Positions 1 through 6,249 of a stretch of DNA of 7,206 nt are shown here, piece after piece. The translations under genes were made by a program, and so were the position numbers. Source of the DNA: Tissierellia bacterium (GTDB taxonomy: Bacteria > Bacillota > Clostridia > Tissierellales > Tepidimicrobiaceae). Positions within the stretch are counted from its first letter, which is position 1. Each line of letters starts with the position of its first letter. The stretch spans positions 1 to 7,206 of the forward strand of contig JAAYRM010000168.1 of the NCBI GenBank assembly GCA_012518745.1, read 5' to 3'. The notes beneath the pieces are model-generated. The model made no database searches. It was not told the DNA's origin and saw nothing but the letters and a program-made list of their open reading frames with translations.

Positions 1-1293
1 AAAGATATGTTTGATATATTAAAAAGAAGATCGATTGTAATATTGGTGATACTTATATTGACCACCGCTATAGGTGGGGCCTTCAGTGCGCTACTAAATC
101 AACAGGAATACTCATCGACGACCTCCTTATTGGTTGGAGAGGAGAAGGAGGTTAGGGTGGATTCAGAAGACCCCATAGATGATGATACGGAAGGGGAGGT
201 AGAGCCTGTATATGAAACCATAGTGGTATATGGGAATGCCACGGTATCCAAACAGGCTACGAGCTTATATAATGAAATAATGCAGCGAAAGGATCTATTA
301 GAAGGGGTAATAGATGAATTGGGCCTGGATATATCCACAGGGCAATTACGAAGTAGCACGACGATGGAGGTTCCATCGGATTCCGGGATAATCGAGATTA
401 CCGTCAAGGGAATCGACTTGCATAATGCGGATGAGATAGCAAATCGGATGGCCAAGGGATTTATGGAATTGGTATTTGAAATTACGGAAGTGGAGAATAT
501 GCAGGTGATGAACTATGGCAATAAGCCTAGGATTACCAATACCCAGAATATAAAACTTAATACCTCCATATCCGCGATGCTAGGCTTGATGATGGGCATA
601 TTCCTAGCATTCATAATGGAATACTTGGATGATAGACTTAGAACGGCTGATGATATAGAAAACAAACTGGGATTAGAGGTTATAGGAGAGGTATTTGATA
701 ATTCTAAAGCCTATGAGGCATTTAGGACCATAAGGACCAATATACAGTTTTCGAATAAATTTAAGGATAAGAAGGTGTTGGTAGTTGCAACATCTGCATC
801 CGATGAGGAGAGCATAGGGCTCAGCCTAGATCTATCCAAGATAATGGCGGAGGGGAATAGGAAGGTTCTATTGGTGGATTCGGATCTAAGGGCGCCCAAA
901 TTGCACGAGAAATTGGGATTATCCAACGAAGCCGGGCTATCAAATGTACTATTGGGAACGGATGATTTGGACAAGGTATTGAACTTCGGCCAGGAAAATC
1001 CAAATCTTCATATACTTACATCTGGTCCCATGCGTGAGGATATCATAGAGCTATTATCTGGGGATAAGATAAAGGATTTATTGATGAAGGCTAAGGATAG
1101 ATATGATTATATAATATTGAACTCGCATCCCATCCATCATATAACCGATTCAGTTGCATTGTCCGCATTGGCAGATGGAGTGATATTAGCGCTAACAGCC
1201 GGGGTAACTAGGGAAGGGGAAGCGGAAGCCGCCAAAAAGGCATTGGATAGGATCGAGGCAAATATAATAGGGGTTCTATTGAATAGGGCATAA
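1..1293 (+). CDS. Wzz/CpsC-CpsD-like fusion: polysaccharide chain-length regulator with degenerate BY-kinase domain (5' end outside window)
   Basis: Residues are numbered from the ATG at position 7. The frame is already open at base 1 (Lys-Asp before that Met), no ribosome-binding site is visible, and the line KDMFDILKRR resembles the interior of a Wzz N-terminus, so the true start is probably upstream. Domains: TM1 about 9-30; periplasm-side Wzz domain about 35-185 with an acidic insert at 47-67; TM2 about 186-204 followed by EYLDDRLRTADDIE, typical of the CpsC/Wzz C-terminus; then a CpsD-like BY-kinase fold from about 232. The EX2RX2R oligomerisation motif is intact (E237, R240, R243) and Walker A' is intact (VLLVDSDLR, 287-295). 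Walker A is not: 262-270 reads TSASDEESI where the family has a GEGKS/T P-loop. Walker B reads IILNSHP (369-375) instead of IIIDTPP. The C-terminus ends at LLNRA with no tyrosine cluster. Family role: inner-membrane control of polymer length and export. Inference: a scaffold or modulator, not an active kinase. It is convergent with the LCP ligase gene. Confidence 0.88.
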   Translation, partial: KDMFDILKRRSIVILVILILTTAIGGAFSALLNQQEYSSTTSLLVGEEKEVRVDSEDPIDDDTEGEVEPVYETIVVYGNATVSKQATSLYNEIMQRKDLLEGVIDELGLDISTGQLRSSTTMEVPSDSGIIEITVKGIDLHNADEIANRMAKGFMELVFEITEVENMQVMNYGNKPRITNTQNIKLNTSISAMLGLMMGIFLAFIMEYLDDRLRTADDIENKLGLEVIGEVFDNSKAYEAFRTIRTNIQFSNKFKDKKVLVVATSASDEESIGLSLDLSKIMAEGNRKVLLVDSDLRAPKLHEKLGLSNEAGLSNVLLGTDDLDKVLNFGQENPNLHILTSGPMREDIIELLSGDKIKDLLMKAKDRYDYIILNSHPIHHITDSVALSALADGVILALTAGVTREGEAEAAKKALDRIEANIIGVLLNRA

Positions 1294-1295
1294 TA

Positions 1296-1325
1296 AAAGA
1301 CTAGGTGCATATGCATCTAGTCTTT
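1296..1325. terminator. Palindromic bidirectional terminator between convergent genes
   Basis: The 15-base arm 1296-1310 (AAAGACTAGGTGCAT) is complementary to 1311-1325 except at one position: 1305 G faces 1316 T, a G-U pair in the plus-strand RNA and an A-C mismatch in the minus-strand RNA. The plus-strand gene stops at 1293, three bases before the arm. The minus-strand LCP gene ends inside the right arm. Reading the minus strand, the stem is followed by CTTTTATTAT, a fair U-tract. On the plus strand the following tract (TCTTTCATAT) is weaker. I therefore infer efficient termination leftward and probably some termination rightward. Confidence 0.7.
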
Positions 1326-2285
1326 CATATCCTCGTATATGAATCGATTCAATAGCGTAATATTATCATCCAATGTTTGTGGTATTATATAGAACACCCC
1401 ATCTATAGTTGCATGTTTCAGATGATCATCTACGGGGATTCTATATTGTTCTATATCCCTGATCCTGGAGGTAAGGGTGGATGTACCCATAGCCAGTATC
1501 TCCGGTTTGGATAGGCTGGTTTCAACATAGGGTAGCATTGCGTTCAACAATCTGGGATACTTAGCAACTCCGGCATTCATACCGGTTCTAAGCACCTTTT
1601 CAAGCACTGCCCTCTGCCTTTCAGTCCTCTCATAATCTCCACTACCGGTCTTCCTTATCCTAGAATATGCCACTGCCTGTCTACCGGTTAAGGGTTGGAC
1701 GCCAGCATTTTGTATCAATGGGGATCTGGAATTATCTAGGCTATCCATACCCTTCACCCCTGTATTTATATACTTTATCTCGTTTGGATGCACATCGATT
1801 TCCACGCCACCCATAACATCTATTATTTGTTCCAATCCAAAAAAATCTACCGTTGCGAATTCCCGAATATTCATATTGAAGTTCTGATTTATGGTCCTAA
1901 TAGCCAATTCCGGGCCACCAAAGGCATAGGCGTGGTTCAGCTTATCCATACCCCTGCCGGGAATATCTACATAGGTATCCCTCATAAGGGATGTCAGCTT
2001 TATCTTGCCATGCCTCTTATCTAGACTTGCAATCATAATGCTATCGGATCTACCCACGCTAGATGGATCCTTACGATCCAAGCCGAAAAGGGCAATATTT
2101 ATAATATCCTTGTCATTGAGACTATCCTCCGTGATGCCTAGATCACTATCATCCGTAGATATATCCATCCTCTTCATCTTATCGAGCATATTATATCCAT
2201 AGCTAAATATGATGATGAATACCACCATGGATATAAGGAACACATTTCTAAAGCGTCTCCTACCATTCCTTCTCCGATCTGCCAT
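1317..2285 (-). CDS. LCP (LytR-CpsA-Psr) family cell-wall glycopolymer ligase
   Basis: This 322-residue protein has a very basic cytosolic N-terminus (MADRRRNGRRRFRN), one TM segment at about 14-33, a short acidic linker (about 41-60), and an extracytoplasmic LCP domain from about 61. Family hallmarks are visible: NIALFGLDRK (63-72), GRSDSIMI (78-85), SLMRDTYVDIPG (99-110), LNHAYAFGG (116-124), the VDFFGLEQIIDVMGGVEIDV core (146-165), and the arginine-rich AYSRIRK / DYERTERQR segment (206-225). R79, D81, R102, D103, R209 and R211 align with polyprenyl-phosphate-binding and catalytic positions of the family. LCP enzymes transfer undecaprenyl-phosphate-linked anionic polymers or capsule onto peptidoglycan. 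The start is supported by AGGAGGA at 2291-2297, five bases upstream. The gene diverges from the capD-like gene and converges on the Wzz-kinase fusion, consistent with attaching the polymer made by this cluster. The exact polymer substrate cannot be read from the sequence. Confidence 0.93.
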   Translation of the reverse strand: MADRRRNGRRRFRNVFLISMVVFIIIFSYGYNMLDKMKRMDISTDDSDLGITEDSLNDKDIINIALFGLDRKDPSSVGRSDSIMIASLDKRHGKIKLTSLMRDTYVDIPGRGMDKLNHAYAFGGPELAIRTINQNFNMNIREFATVDFFGLEQIIDVMGGVEIDVHPNEIKYINTGVKGMDSLDNSRSPLIQNAGVQPLTGRQAVAYSRIRKTGSGDYERTERQRAVLEKVLRTGMNAGVAKYPRLLNAMLPYVETSLSKPEILAMGTSTLTSRIRDIEQYRIPVDDHLKHATIDGVFYIIPQTLDDNITLLNRFIYEDMKD

Positions 2286-2334
2286 TGCACTCCTCCTCGG
2301 TCTATATTTATAAGTAAATGGTTTTGCATAAGAT

Positions 2335-2366
2335 ATTATACCATAATGGATATAACTAGTTGTTAA
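2335..2366 (-). promoter_or_regulatory. Probable sigma-A promoter for the LCP gene (extended -10)
   Basis: On the minus strand a perfect TATAAT (2335-2340) is preceded by TGG (2341-2343), giving an extended -10 TGnTATAAT. The best -35 candidate is TTAACA (2361-2366), but the 20-base spacer is long, so recognition would lean on the extended -10. Transcription would begin near 2328, leaving a leader of about 40 nt before the ATG at 2285. Confidence 0.55.
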
Positions 2367-2413
2367 GAAACGATGAATAATAGGTAAAGGGGGCTAAAGG
2401 CATTTTAAAATTA

Positions 2414-2442
2414 TTGAGAACTGAAAACTTGTCTGATATAAT
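2414..2442 (+). promoter_or_regulatory. Sigma-A promoter for the capD-like gene
   Basis: TTGAGA (2414-2419) and TATAAT (2437-2442) are separated by exactly 17 bases, and TG at 2434-2435 makes it an extended -10 as well. The expected start near 2449 gives a leader of only about 24 nt. It faces away from the LCP promoter, so the 187-bp gap 2286-2472 is a divergent promoter region. I see no clear operator palindrome between the two. Confidence 0.75.
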
Positions 2443-2460
2443 ATTATTTAGAAATCGTCG

Positions 2461-2467
2461 GGGGGTG
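2461..2467 (+). promoter_or_regulatory. Unusual G-run ribosome-binding site of the capD-like gene
   Basis: GGGGGTG lies five bases before the ATG at 2473, within a run of six G from 2460. It matches the anti-Shine-Dalgarno complement GGAGGTG at all but one base, where G would form a wobble pair with U. The position fixes 2473 as the start. Confidence 0.6.
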
Positions 2468-2472
2468 TACGA

Positions 2473-4359
2473 ATGAGAAGGCAGAGGATCTCCTTTCTAA
2501 TGATATTGGATATTGGGTTCATCGTGGTGGCTTATGTATTAGCCCTTTATCTGAGATTTGATGGAAAGATAGAGGGAAGATACCTATATACATTAGTGGA
2601 CAATATCGCGGCCATCATAATAGTCAAACTACTTATATTCTATGCATTCAACCTATATAGAAGTCTATGGAAGTATGCCAGCATAGATGAATTGATAGAG
2701 GTGGTGGGAGCCTCCATAATAGCTAACCTAGTGGTAATGATCTATATGAGCTACTTTAAAACCGATCTACCCAGGAGCATATACGTTATGGTCCCGCTTA
2801 TAGATATGGCGCTTATAGGGGGGAGTAGGTTTGCCTATAGGGTATTCAGAAGGGTAGAGTTTGAAGCGCTGAATAATAATAGCTATGAGAAGAGGATATT
2901 GATAGTAGGGGCTGGGGAAGCTGGGGCTATGGTTATAAAGGAACTCCGTAATCATAGGACGTTGAACAGCAGACCTATAGCTATAATAGATGATAATCCA
3001 TCGAAGAAGAGGCAACATATAAATGGGGTGCCCGTGGTAGGCAATAGGAAAGATATTGGTAGAATATGCGAAAAGAAGAGGATAGATGAGATTATAATAG
3101 CCATCCCCTCGGCTAGCAGGGAGGAGCTTAAGGATATAGTAGGCCGTTGTAAGAGGACCAACTGCAAGACCAAGATACTCCCGGGCTATTATGAATTGAT
3201 AGATGGAAAGGTAAATGTAACCAAGATAAGGGATGTGGAGATAGAGGATCTATTGGGCAGGGAGGAAGTAGAGCTCAATATAGGGGAGATATGCCATTAT
3301 ATCGAAGACAAGAAGGTCTTGATAACCGGTGGGGGAGGTTCCATCGGTGGGGAATTATGCAGGCAGGTAGCTAGGTTCAATCCCAAAAAACTGTCCATAC
3401 TGGATATATATGAAAACAATGCCTACGATATACAGAATGAATTGCTAAGGGAATATAGGGATCTAGACCTGGAGGTAATAATTGCATCCGTCAGAGATGC
3501 CCAAAGGTTAGAGGAAATACTTAGCACCCGCGATATAGATGTAATATTCCATGCAGCAGCTCATAAGCATGTGCCCCTTATGGAGAGGAACCCAAAGGAG
3601 GCAGTAAAGAACAATATATTTGGAACCTGGAATCTAGTAAGGGCAGCGGATAAATACCAGGTAGATAAATTCGTGTTGATCTCTACGGATAAGGCGGTAA
3701 ATCCGACCAATGTGATGGGGGCTACCAAACGAGTGGCGGAGATGATCATTCAGACCGCCAATAGGGGCAGCCATACAGATTACGTGGCCGTAAGATTTGG
3801 AAACGTACTGGGGAGCAATGGAAGTGTAATTCCACTTTTTAAACGGCAGATAGAAGCTGGGGGACCCGTAACGGTAACCCATCCAGAGGTTATAAGGTAC
3901 TTTATGACCATACCCGAGGCTTGCCAGTTGGTATTGCAGGCGGGCGGCATGGCCAAGGGGGGCGAAATATTCATATTGGACATGGGGGAACCGGTCAAGA
4001 TAATAGAGTTAGCGAAGGATTTAATAAGGCTTTCGGGCTTTGAACCCGGCAAGGATATTCCAATCGAGATAACGGGGTTAAGGCCCGGGGAAAAGCTATA
4101 CGAGGAATTATTATTGGATAAAGAGAAATCCGTCATTACGGGTCATCAGAAGATCTTTATAGAGAGACCCCTATTCTATGACTATCTTAAGATGAATAGA
4201 ATCCTATCCAAGTTGGGGGAGACTATAGATCATATAGATGAGGATGCCGTAAAGGATATATTGGCGGGCATAGTACCTACCTATAAACCCTATAATGGGA
4301 CGGAGATGCATAGCCGATCGAAAACCACTATGGCCGCGGATAGCACGGACACCAATTGA
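2473..4359 (+). CDS. capD: Membrane-bound UDP-N-acetylhexosamine 4,6-dehydratase, CapD/PglF/WbpM family
   Basis: The 628-residue length is normal for the long, membrane-anchored form. Four hydrophobic segments occupy about 8-27, 42-60, 77-95 and 102-117. A first Rossmann domain carries LIVGAGEAG (143-151) and spans to about 265. The C-terminal SDR catalytic domain starts at LITGGGGSIGGELC (283-296). Catalytic landmarks: AAAHKHVPLME (361-371), STDKAVNPTNVMGATKR (404-420), RFGNVLGSNGSVIP (441-454) and GLRPGEKLYEELL (535-547). S404, M415 and K419 form the Ser-Met-Lys set known for WbpM-type enzymes, where Met replaces the usual SDR Tyr; T405-D406-K407 complete the active-site loop. The reaction is NAD(P)-dependent 4,6-dehydration of UDP-GlcNAc or a related sugar, the first step to deoxyamino sugars such as bacillosamine, QuiNAc or FucNAc. 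The last 24 or so residues form a Ser/Thr-rich hydrophilic tail without family conservation that I recognise. The product sugar is not determined here. Confidence 0.93.
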   Translation: MRRQRISFLMILDIGFIVVAYVLALYLRFDGKIEGRYLYTLVDNIAAIIIVKLLIFYAFNLYRSLWKYASIDELIEVVGASIIANLVVMIYMSYFKTDLPRSIYVMVPLIDMALIGGSRFAYRVFRRVEFEALNNNSYEKRILIVGAGEAGAMVIKELRNHRTLNSRPIAIIDDNPSKKRQHINGVPVVGNRKDIGRICEKKRIDEIIIAIPSASREELKDIVGRCKRTNCKTKILPGYYELIDGKVNVTKIRDVEIEDLLGREEVELNIGEICHYIEDKKVLITGGGGSIGGELCRQVARFNPKKLSILDIYENNAYDIQNELLREYRDLDLEVIIASVRDAQRLEEILSTRDIDVIFHAAAHKHVPLMERNPKEAVKNNIFGTWNLVRAADKYQVDKFVLISTDKAVNPTNVMGATKRVAEMIIQTANRGSHTDYVAVRFGNVLGSNGSVIPLFKRQIEAGGPVTVTHPEVIRYFMTIPEACQLVLQAGGMAKGGEIFILDMGEPVKIIELAKDLIRLSGFEPGKDIPIEITGLRPGEKLYEELLLDKEKSVITGHQKIFIERPLFYDYLKMNRILSKLGETIDHIDEDAVKDILAGIVPTYKPYNGTEMHSRSKTTMAADSTDTN

Positions 4360-4395
4360 ATCTGCGGAGGATATTTAAAATCCTGGGAATAGAAG

Positions 4396-4450
4396 CCTTA
4401 GGTTTCCTCTATGATATAGAAGCATTGGGGAATACCTAGGGATATTTTTT
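4396..4450 (+). terminator. Rho-independent terminator after the capD-like gene
   Basis: CCTTAGGTTTCCTC (4396-4409) pairs with GGGGAATACCTAGGG (4427-4441) to form 14 base pairs, two of them G-U, with a single bulged T at 4433. The loop is 17 nt, with a small TCTAT/ATAGA hairpin competing at its edge. ATATTTTTT (4442-4450) provides the U-tract. It lies 37 bases after the capD-like stop and ahead of the pyrG promoter, so it separates the polysaccharide unit from pyrG. Confidence 0.8.
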
Positions 4451-4472
4451 ATATTAAGCATATTCTTATGGA

Positions 4473-4504
4473 TTGACATGAATTTGGGTATGGAATAATA
4501 TAAT
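4473..4504 (+). promoter_or_regulatory. Promoter for pyrG
   Basis: A perfect TTGACA -35 occupies 4473-4478. With a 17-base spacer the -10 would be TAATAT (4496-4501, four of six consensus). A perfect TATAAT overlaps it at 4499-4504, but at a 20-base spacing. Transcription from either would start around 4508-4511, leaving a leader near 30 nt with no room for an attenuator. Confidence 0.6.
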
Positions 4505-4524
4505 ATAGTTGTAATGCAGCTTAT

Positions 4525-4531
4525 AAGGAGG
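4525..4531 (+). promoter_or_regulatory. pyrG ribosome-binding site that decides the start codon
   Basis: AAGGAGG ends 11 bases before the ATG at 4543, but only two bases before the in-frame GTG at 4534, which is too close for initiation. The downstream ATG also gives the usual CTP synthase N-terminus (M-P-TKYIFVTGG), so 4543 is preferred. Confidence 0.75.
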
Positions 4532-4542
4532 AAGTGGGAGAT

Positions 4543-6150
4543 ATGCCAACTAAGTATATATTTGTTACAGGAGGGGTAGTTTCATCCCTAGGCAAGGGGA
4601 TAACAGCTGCTAGCCTAGGACAGTTATTGAAGAGTAGGGGATTGGAAGTGACGATTCAAAAACTCGATCCATATATAAATGTAGATCCTGGTACCATGAG
4701 TCCATATCAACATGGAGAGGTATTTGTTACCGATGATGGAGCAGAAACCGACTTGGATCTGGGCCATTATGAGCGGTTTATAGATATAAACCTGAACGAA
4801 AATAGCAATGTGACCACGGGAAAGATCTATTGGTCAGTTATCAATAAGGAAAGAAAAGGGCAATATGATGGGAGGACTGTTCAGGTAATCCCCCATATAA
4901 CCAACGAGATAAAGGAAAGGATAGATAGGGTCTCCAGGGATACGGGTGCGGATGTAGTGATAACGGAGATAGGGGGAACCGTGGGGGATATAGAATCCTT
5001 GCCATTTTTGGAGGCGATTAGGCAGATAAAGAATGATGTAGGTAGAGAAAATGTTATGTACATACATGTAACATTGATTCCATATCTATCCAAGGCGGGG
5101 GAGCTCAAAACCAAGCCTACCCAACATAGCGTTAAGGAATTGAGGAGCCTGGGAATACAGCCGGATGTGCTCATATGTAGAAGCGAATTTCCGCTATCAC
5201 AGGGGATCAAGGATAAGATAGCTCTATTCTGCGATCTGGATCCATCGGAGGTAATAGAGAATACGGATGCCGAAACCATATATGAGATACCCCTTATGTT
5301 GGAACGGGAGGGATTGCCCCAGCTCGTAATAGAGCATCTCCATTTAGAATGTGGAGAACTGGATCTAGGAGAGTGGAATAGTATCGTGGAGAAGGTTAAA
5401 ACTCCAAAGAAGAGTGTAACCATAGCCCTAGTGGGGAAATATATAGAGCTAAGGGATGCCTATTTATCGGTGGTAGAATCCCTAAACCATGGTGGCATAT
5501 TCAACGATGTGGATGTGGAGATAAGGTGGATCCATGCGGAAGATATCCATGGGGATAATGGATGTGAACTATTCGAAGGGGTAGATGGCATATTGGTTCC
5601 TGGTGGCTTTGGGGATAGGGGGTACTATGGAAAGATGTGTGCAGCCCAGTACGCTAGGGAGAATAAAATACCCTATTTTGGGATATGCCTTGGAATGCAA
5701 TTGGCGGTAGTAGAATATGCTAGGAATGTACTCGGATTGGAAGAAGCCAATAGTTCAGAAATAGACCCGGATACACCCTTCCCGGTAATAGATCTATCAC
5801 CTGAACAGAGGGATATCGATCAGCTAGGTGGTACCATGAGGCTAGGCCTATATCCATGTAGGCTAGAAAAGGGAAGCAGATCCGCAGAGATATACGATAA
5901 GGAGATAGTCTACGAGAGGCATAGACATAGGTACGAACTCAATAACCAATTTAAAAAGAAACTAATTGAGGGCGGTTTGATAATCGGTGGCATGTCCCCG
6001 GATGAGAGGCTGGTTGAGATAATCGAATTACAGGATCATCCCTGGTTTATAGGATGTCAATTTCACCCCGAATTCAAATCCAGACCAACTAAAGCCCATC
6101 CATTGTTTAAGGACTTTATAGGGGCAGCCAAGGAATATGCGGGTATATAG
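4543..6150 (+). CDS. pyrG: CTP synthase (glutamine-hydrolysing)
   Basis: The enzyme converts UTP to CTP using ATP and glutamine, the last step of cytidine nucleotide synthesis in the cytosol. From the ATG at 4543 it has 535 residues, the usual length. Synthetase domain (1 to about 266): KYIFVTGGVVSSLGKG (4-19) with the P-loop SSLGKG, the DPYINVDPGTMSPYQHGEV segment (42-60), D72 and E142 at the Mg-binding positions (LDLGHYERF, TEIGGTVGDIES), and the TKPTQHSVKELR UTP-binding stretch (190-201). Glutaminase domain (about 291-535): VPGGFGDRG (352-360) for the oxyanion and lid region, nucleophile C382 in GICLGMQ, and H508/E510 in CQFHPEF completing the triad. All catalytic residues are present. The YYGK after GDRG, where I recall VEGK in relatives, is a mild variant. 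An in-frame GTG at 4534 would add three residues but has poor ribosome-binding spacing. The terminator upstream and the private promoter suggest independent expression. No terminator is seen after the stop, so reading into fba is possible. Confidence 0.98.
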   Translation: MPTKYIFVTGGVVSSLGKGITAASLGQLLKSRGLEVTIQKLDPYINVDPGTMSPYQHGEVFVTDDGAETDLDLGHYERFIDINLNENSNVTTGKIYWSVINKERKGQYDGRTVQVIPHITNEIKERIDRVSRDTGADVVITEIGGTVGDIESLPFLEAIRQIKNDVGRENVMYIHVTLIPYLSKAGELKTKPTQHSVKELRSLGIQPDVLICRSEFPLSQGIKDKIALFCDLDPSEVIENTDAETIYEIPLMLEREGLPQLVIEHLHLECGELDLGEWNSIVEKVKTPKKSVTIALVGKYIELRDAYLSVVESLNHGGIFNDVDVEIRWIHAEDIHGDNGCELFEGVDGILVPGGFGDRGYYGKMCAAQYARENKIPYFGICLGMQLAVVEYARNVLGLEEANSSEIDPDTPFPVIDLSPEQRDIDQLGGTMRLGLYPCRLEKGSRSAEIYDKEIVYERHRHRYELNNQFKKKLIEGGLIIGGMSPDERLVEIIELQDHPWFIGCQFHPEFKSRPTKAHPLFKDFIGAAKEYAGI

Positions 6151-6152
6151 AC

Positions 6153-6181
6153 TTGAGAGTTTTCCCGAAAGCATATAAGAT
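6153..6181 (+). promoter_or_regulatory. Possible promoter for fba
   Basis: TTGAGA (6153-6158), the same -35 box as in the capD-like promoter, is followed after 17 bases by TAAGAT (6176-6181), four of six to the -10 consensus. It sits immediately after the pyrG stop. A start near 6188 would give a leader of about 55 nt that includes the mini-ORF at 6208. Read-through from pyrG is an alternative source of transcript. Confidence 0.4.
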
Positions 6182-6207
6182 AGGATTTAGAGGGAGGATA
6201 TTCCTAT

Positions 6208-6249
6208 ATGGATTCGGGGATATATAGAAGGAGGCTTAATATATGTTAG
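6208..6249 (+). CDS. Possible 13-codon leader ORF overlapping the fba start
   Basis: ATG at 6208 opens a frame encoding MDSGIYRRRLNIC, ending with TAG at 6247-6249. AGGGAGG at 6191-6197 lies ten bases upstream as a possible ribosome-binding site. The ORF spans the fba ribosome-binding site (6228-6234), and its stop overlaps fba codons 2-3 in another frame, the geometry of translational coupling. There is no homology I recognise, and an ORF this short can arise by chance, so the call is tentative. Confidence 0.2.
   Translation: MDSGIYRRRLNIC

Noticed and set aside
400..420. Missing SDR tyrosine in the dehydratase as a sign of inactivation (relevant residues 404-419 of the protein at 2473-4359)
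   Set aside because: Met in place of Tyr within NVMGATKR is the normal state for WbpM/PglF-type long dehydratases, so the enzyme is presumed active. The coordinates given in this entry are protein residues; the corresponding bases are about 3682-3729.
99..455. Antisense open frame inside the Wzz half of the fusion gene
   Set aside because: No ribosome-binding site or recognisable protein; the plus-strand frame is clearly the conserved coding one.
4291..4299. TATAATGGG inside the 3' end of the capD-like gene as a possible upstream pyrG promoter
   Set aside because: There is no -35 box at acceptable spacing and the GGG is too close to the -10 to be the expected start.
4881..5423. 180-codon antisense open frame inside pyrG
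   Set aside because: It is fully opposite conserved CTP synthase codons, has low-complexity Ser-rich translation, and has no initiation signals or family resemblance.
6151..6181. Possible terminator after pyrG around TTTTCCCGAAA
   Set aside because: The stem is at most three or four pairs with no U-tract; too weak to call.
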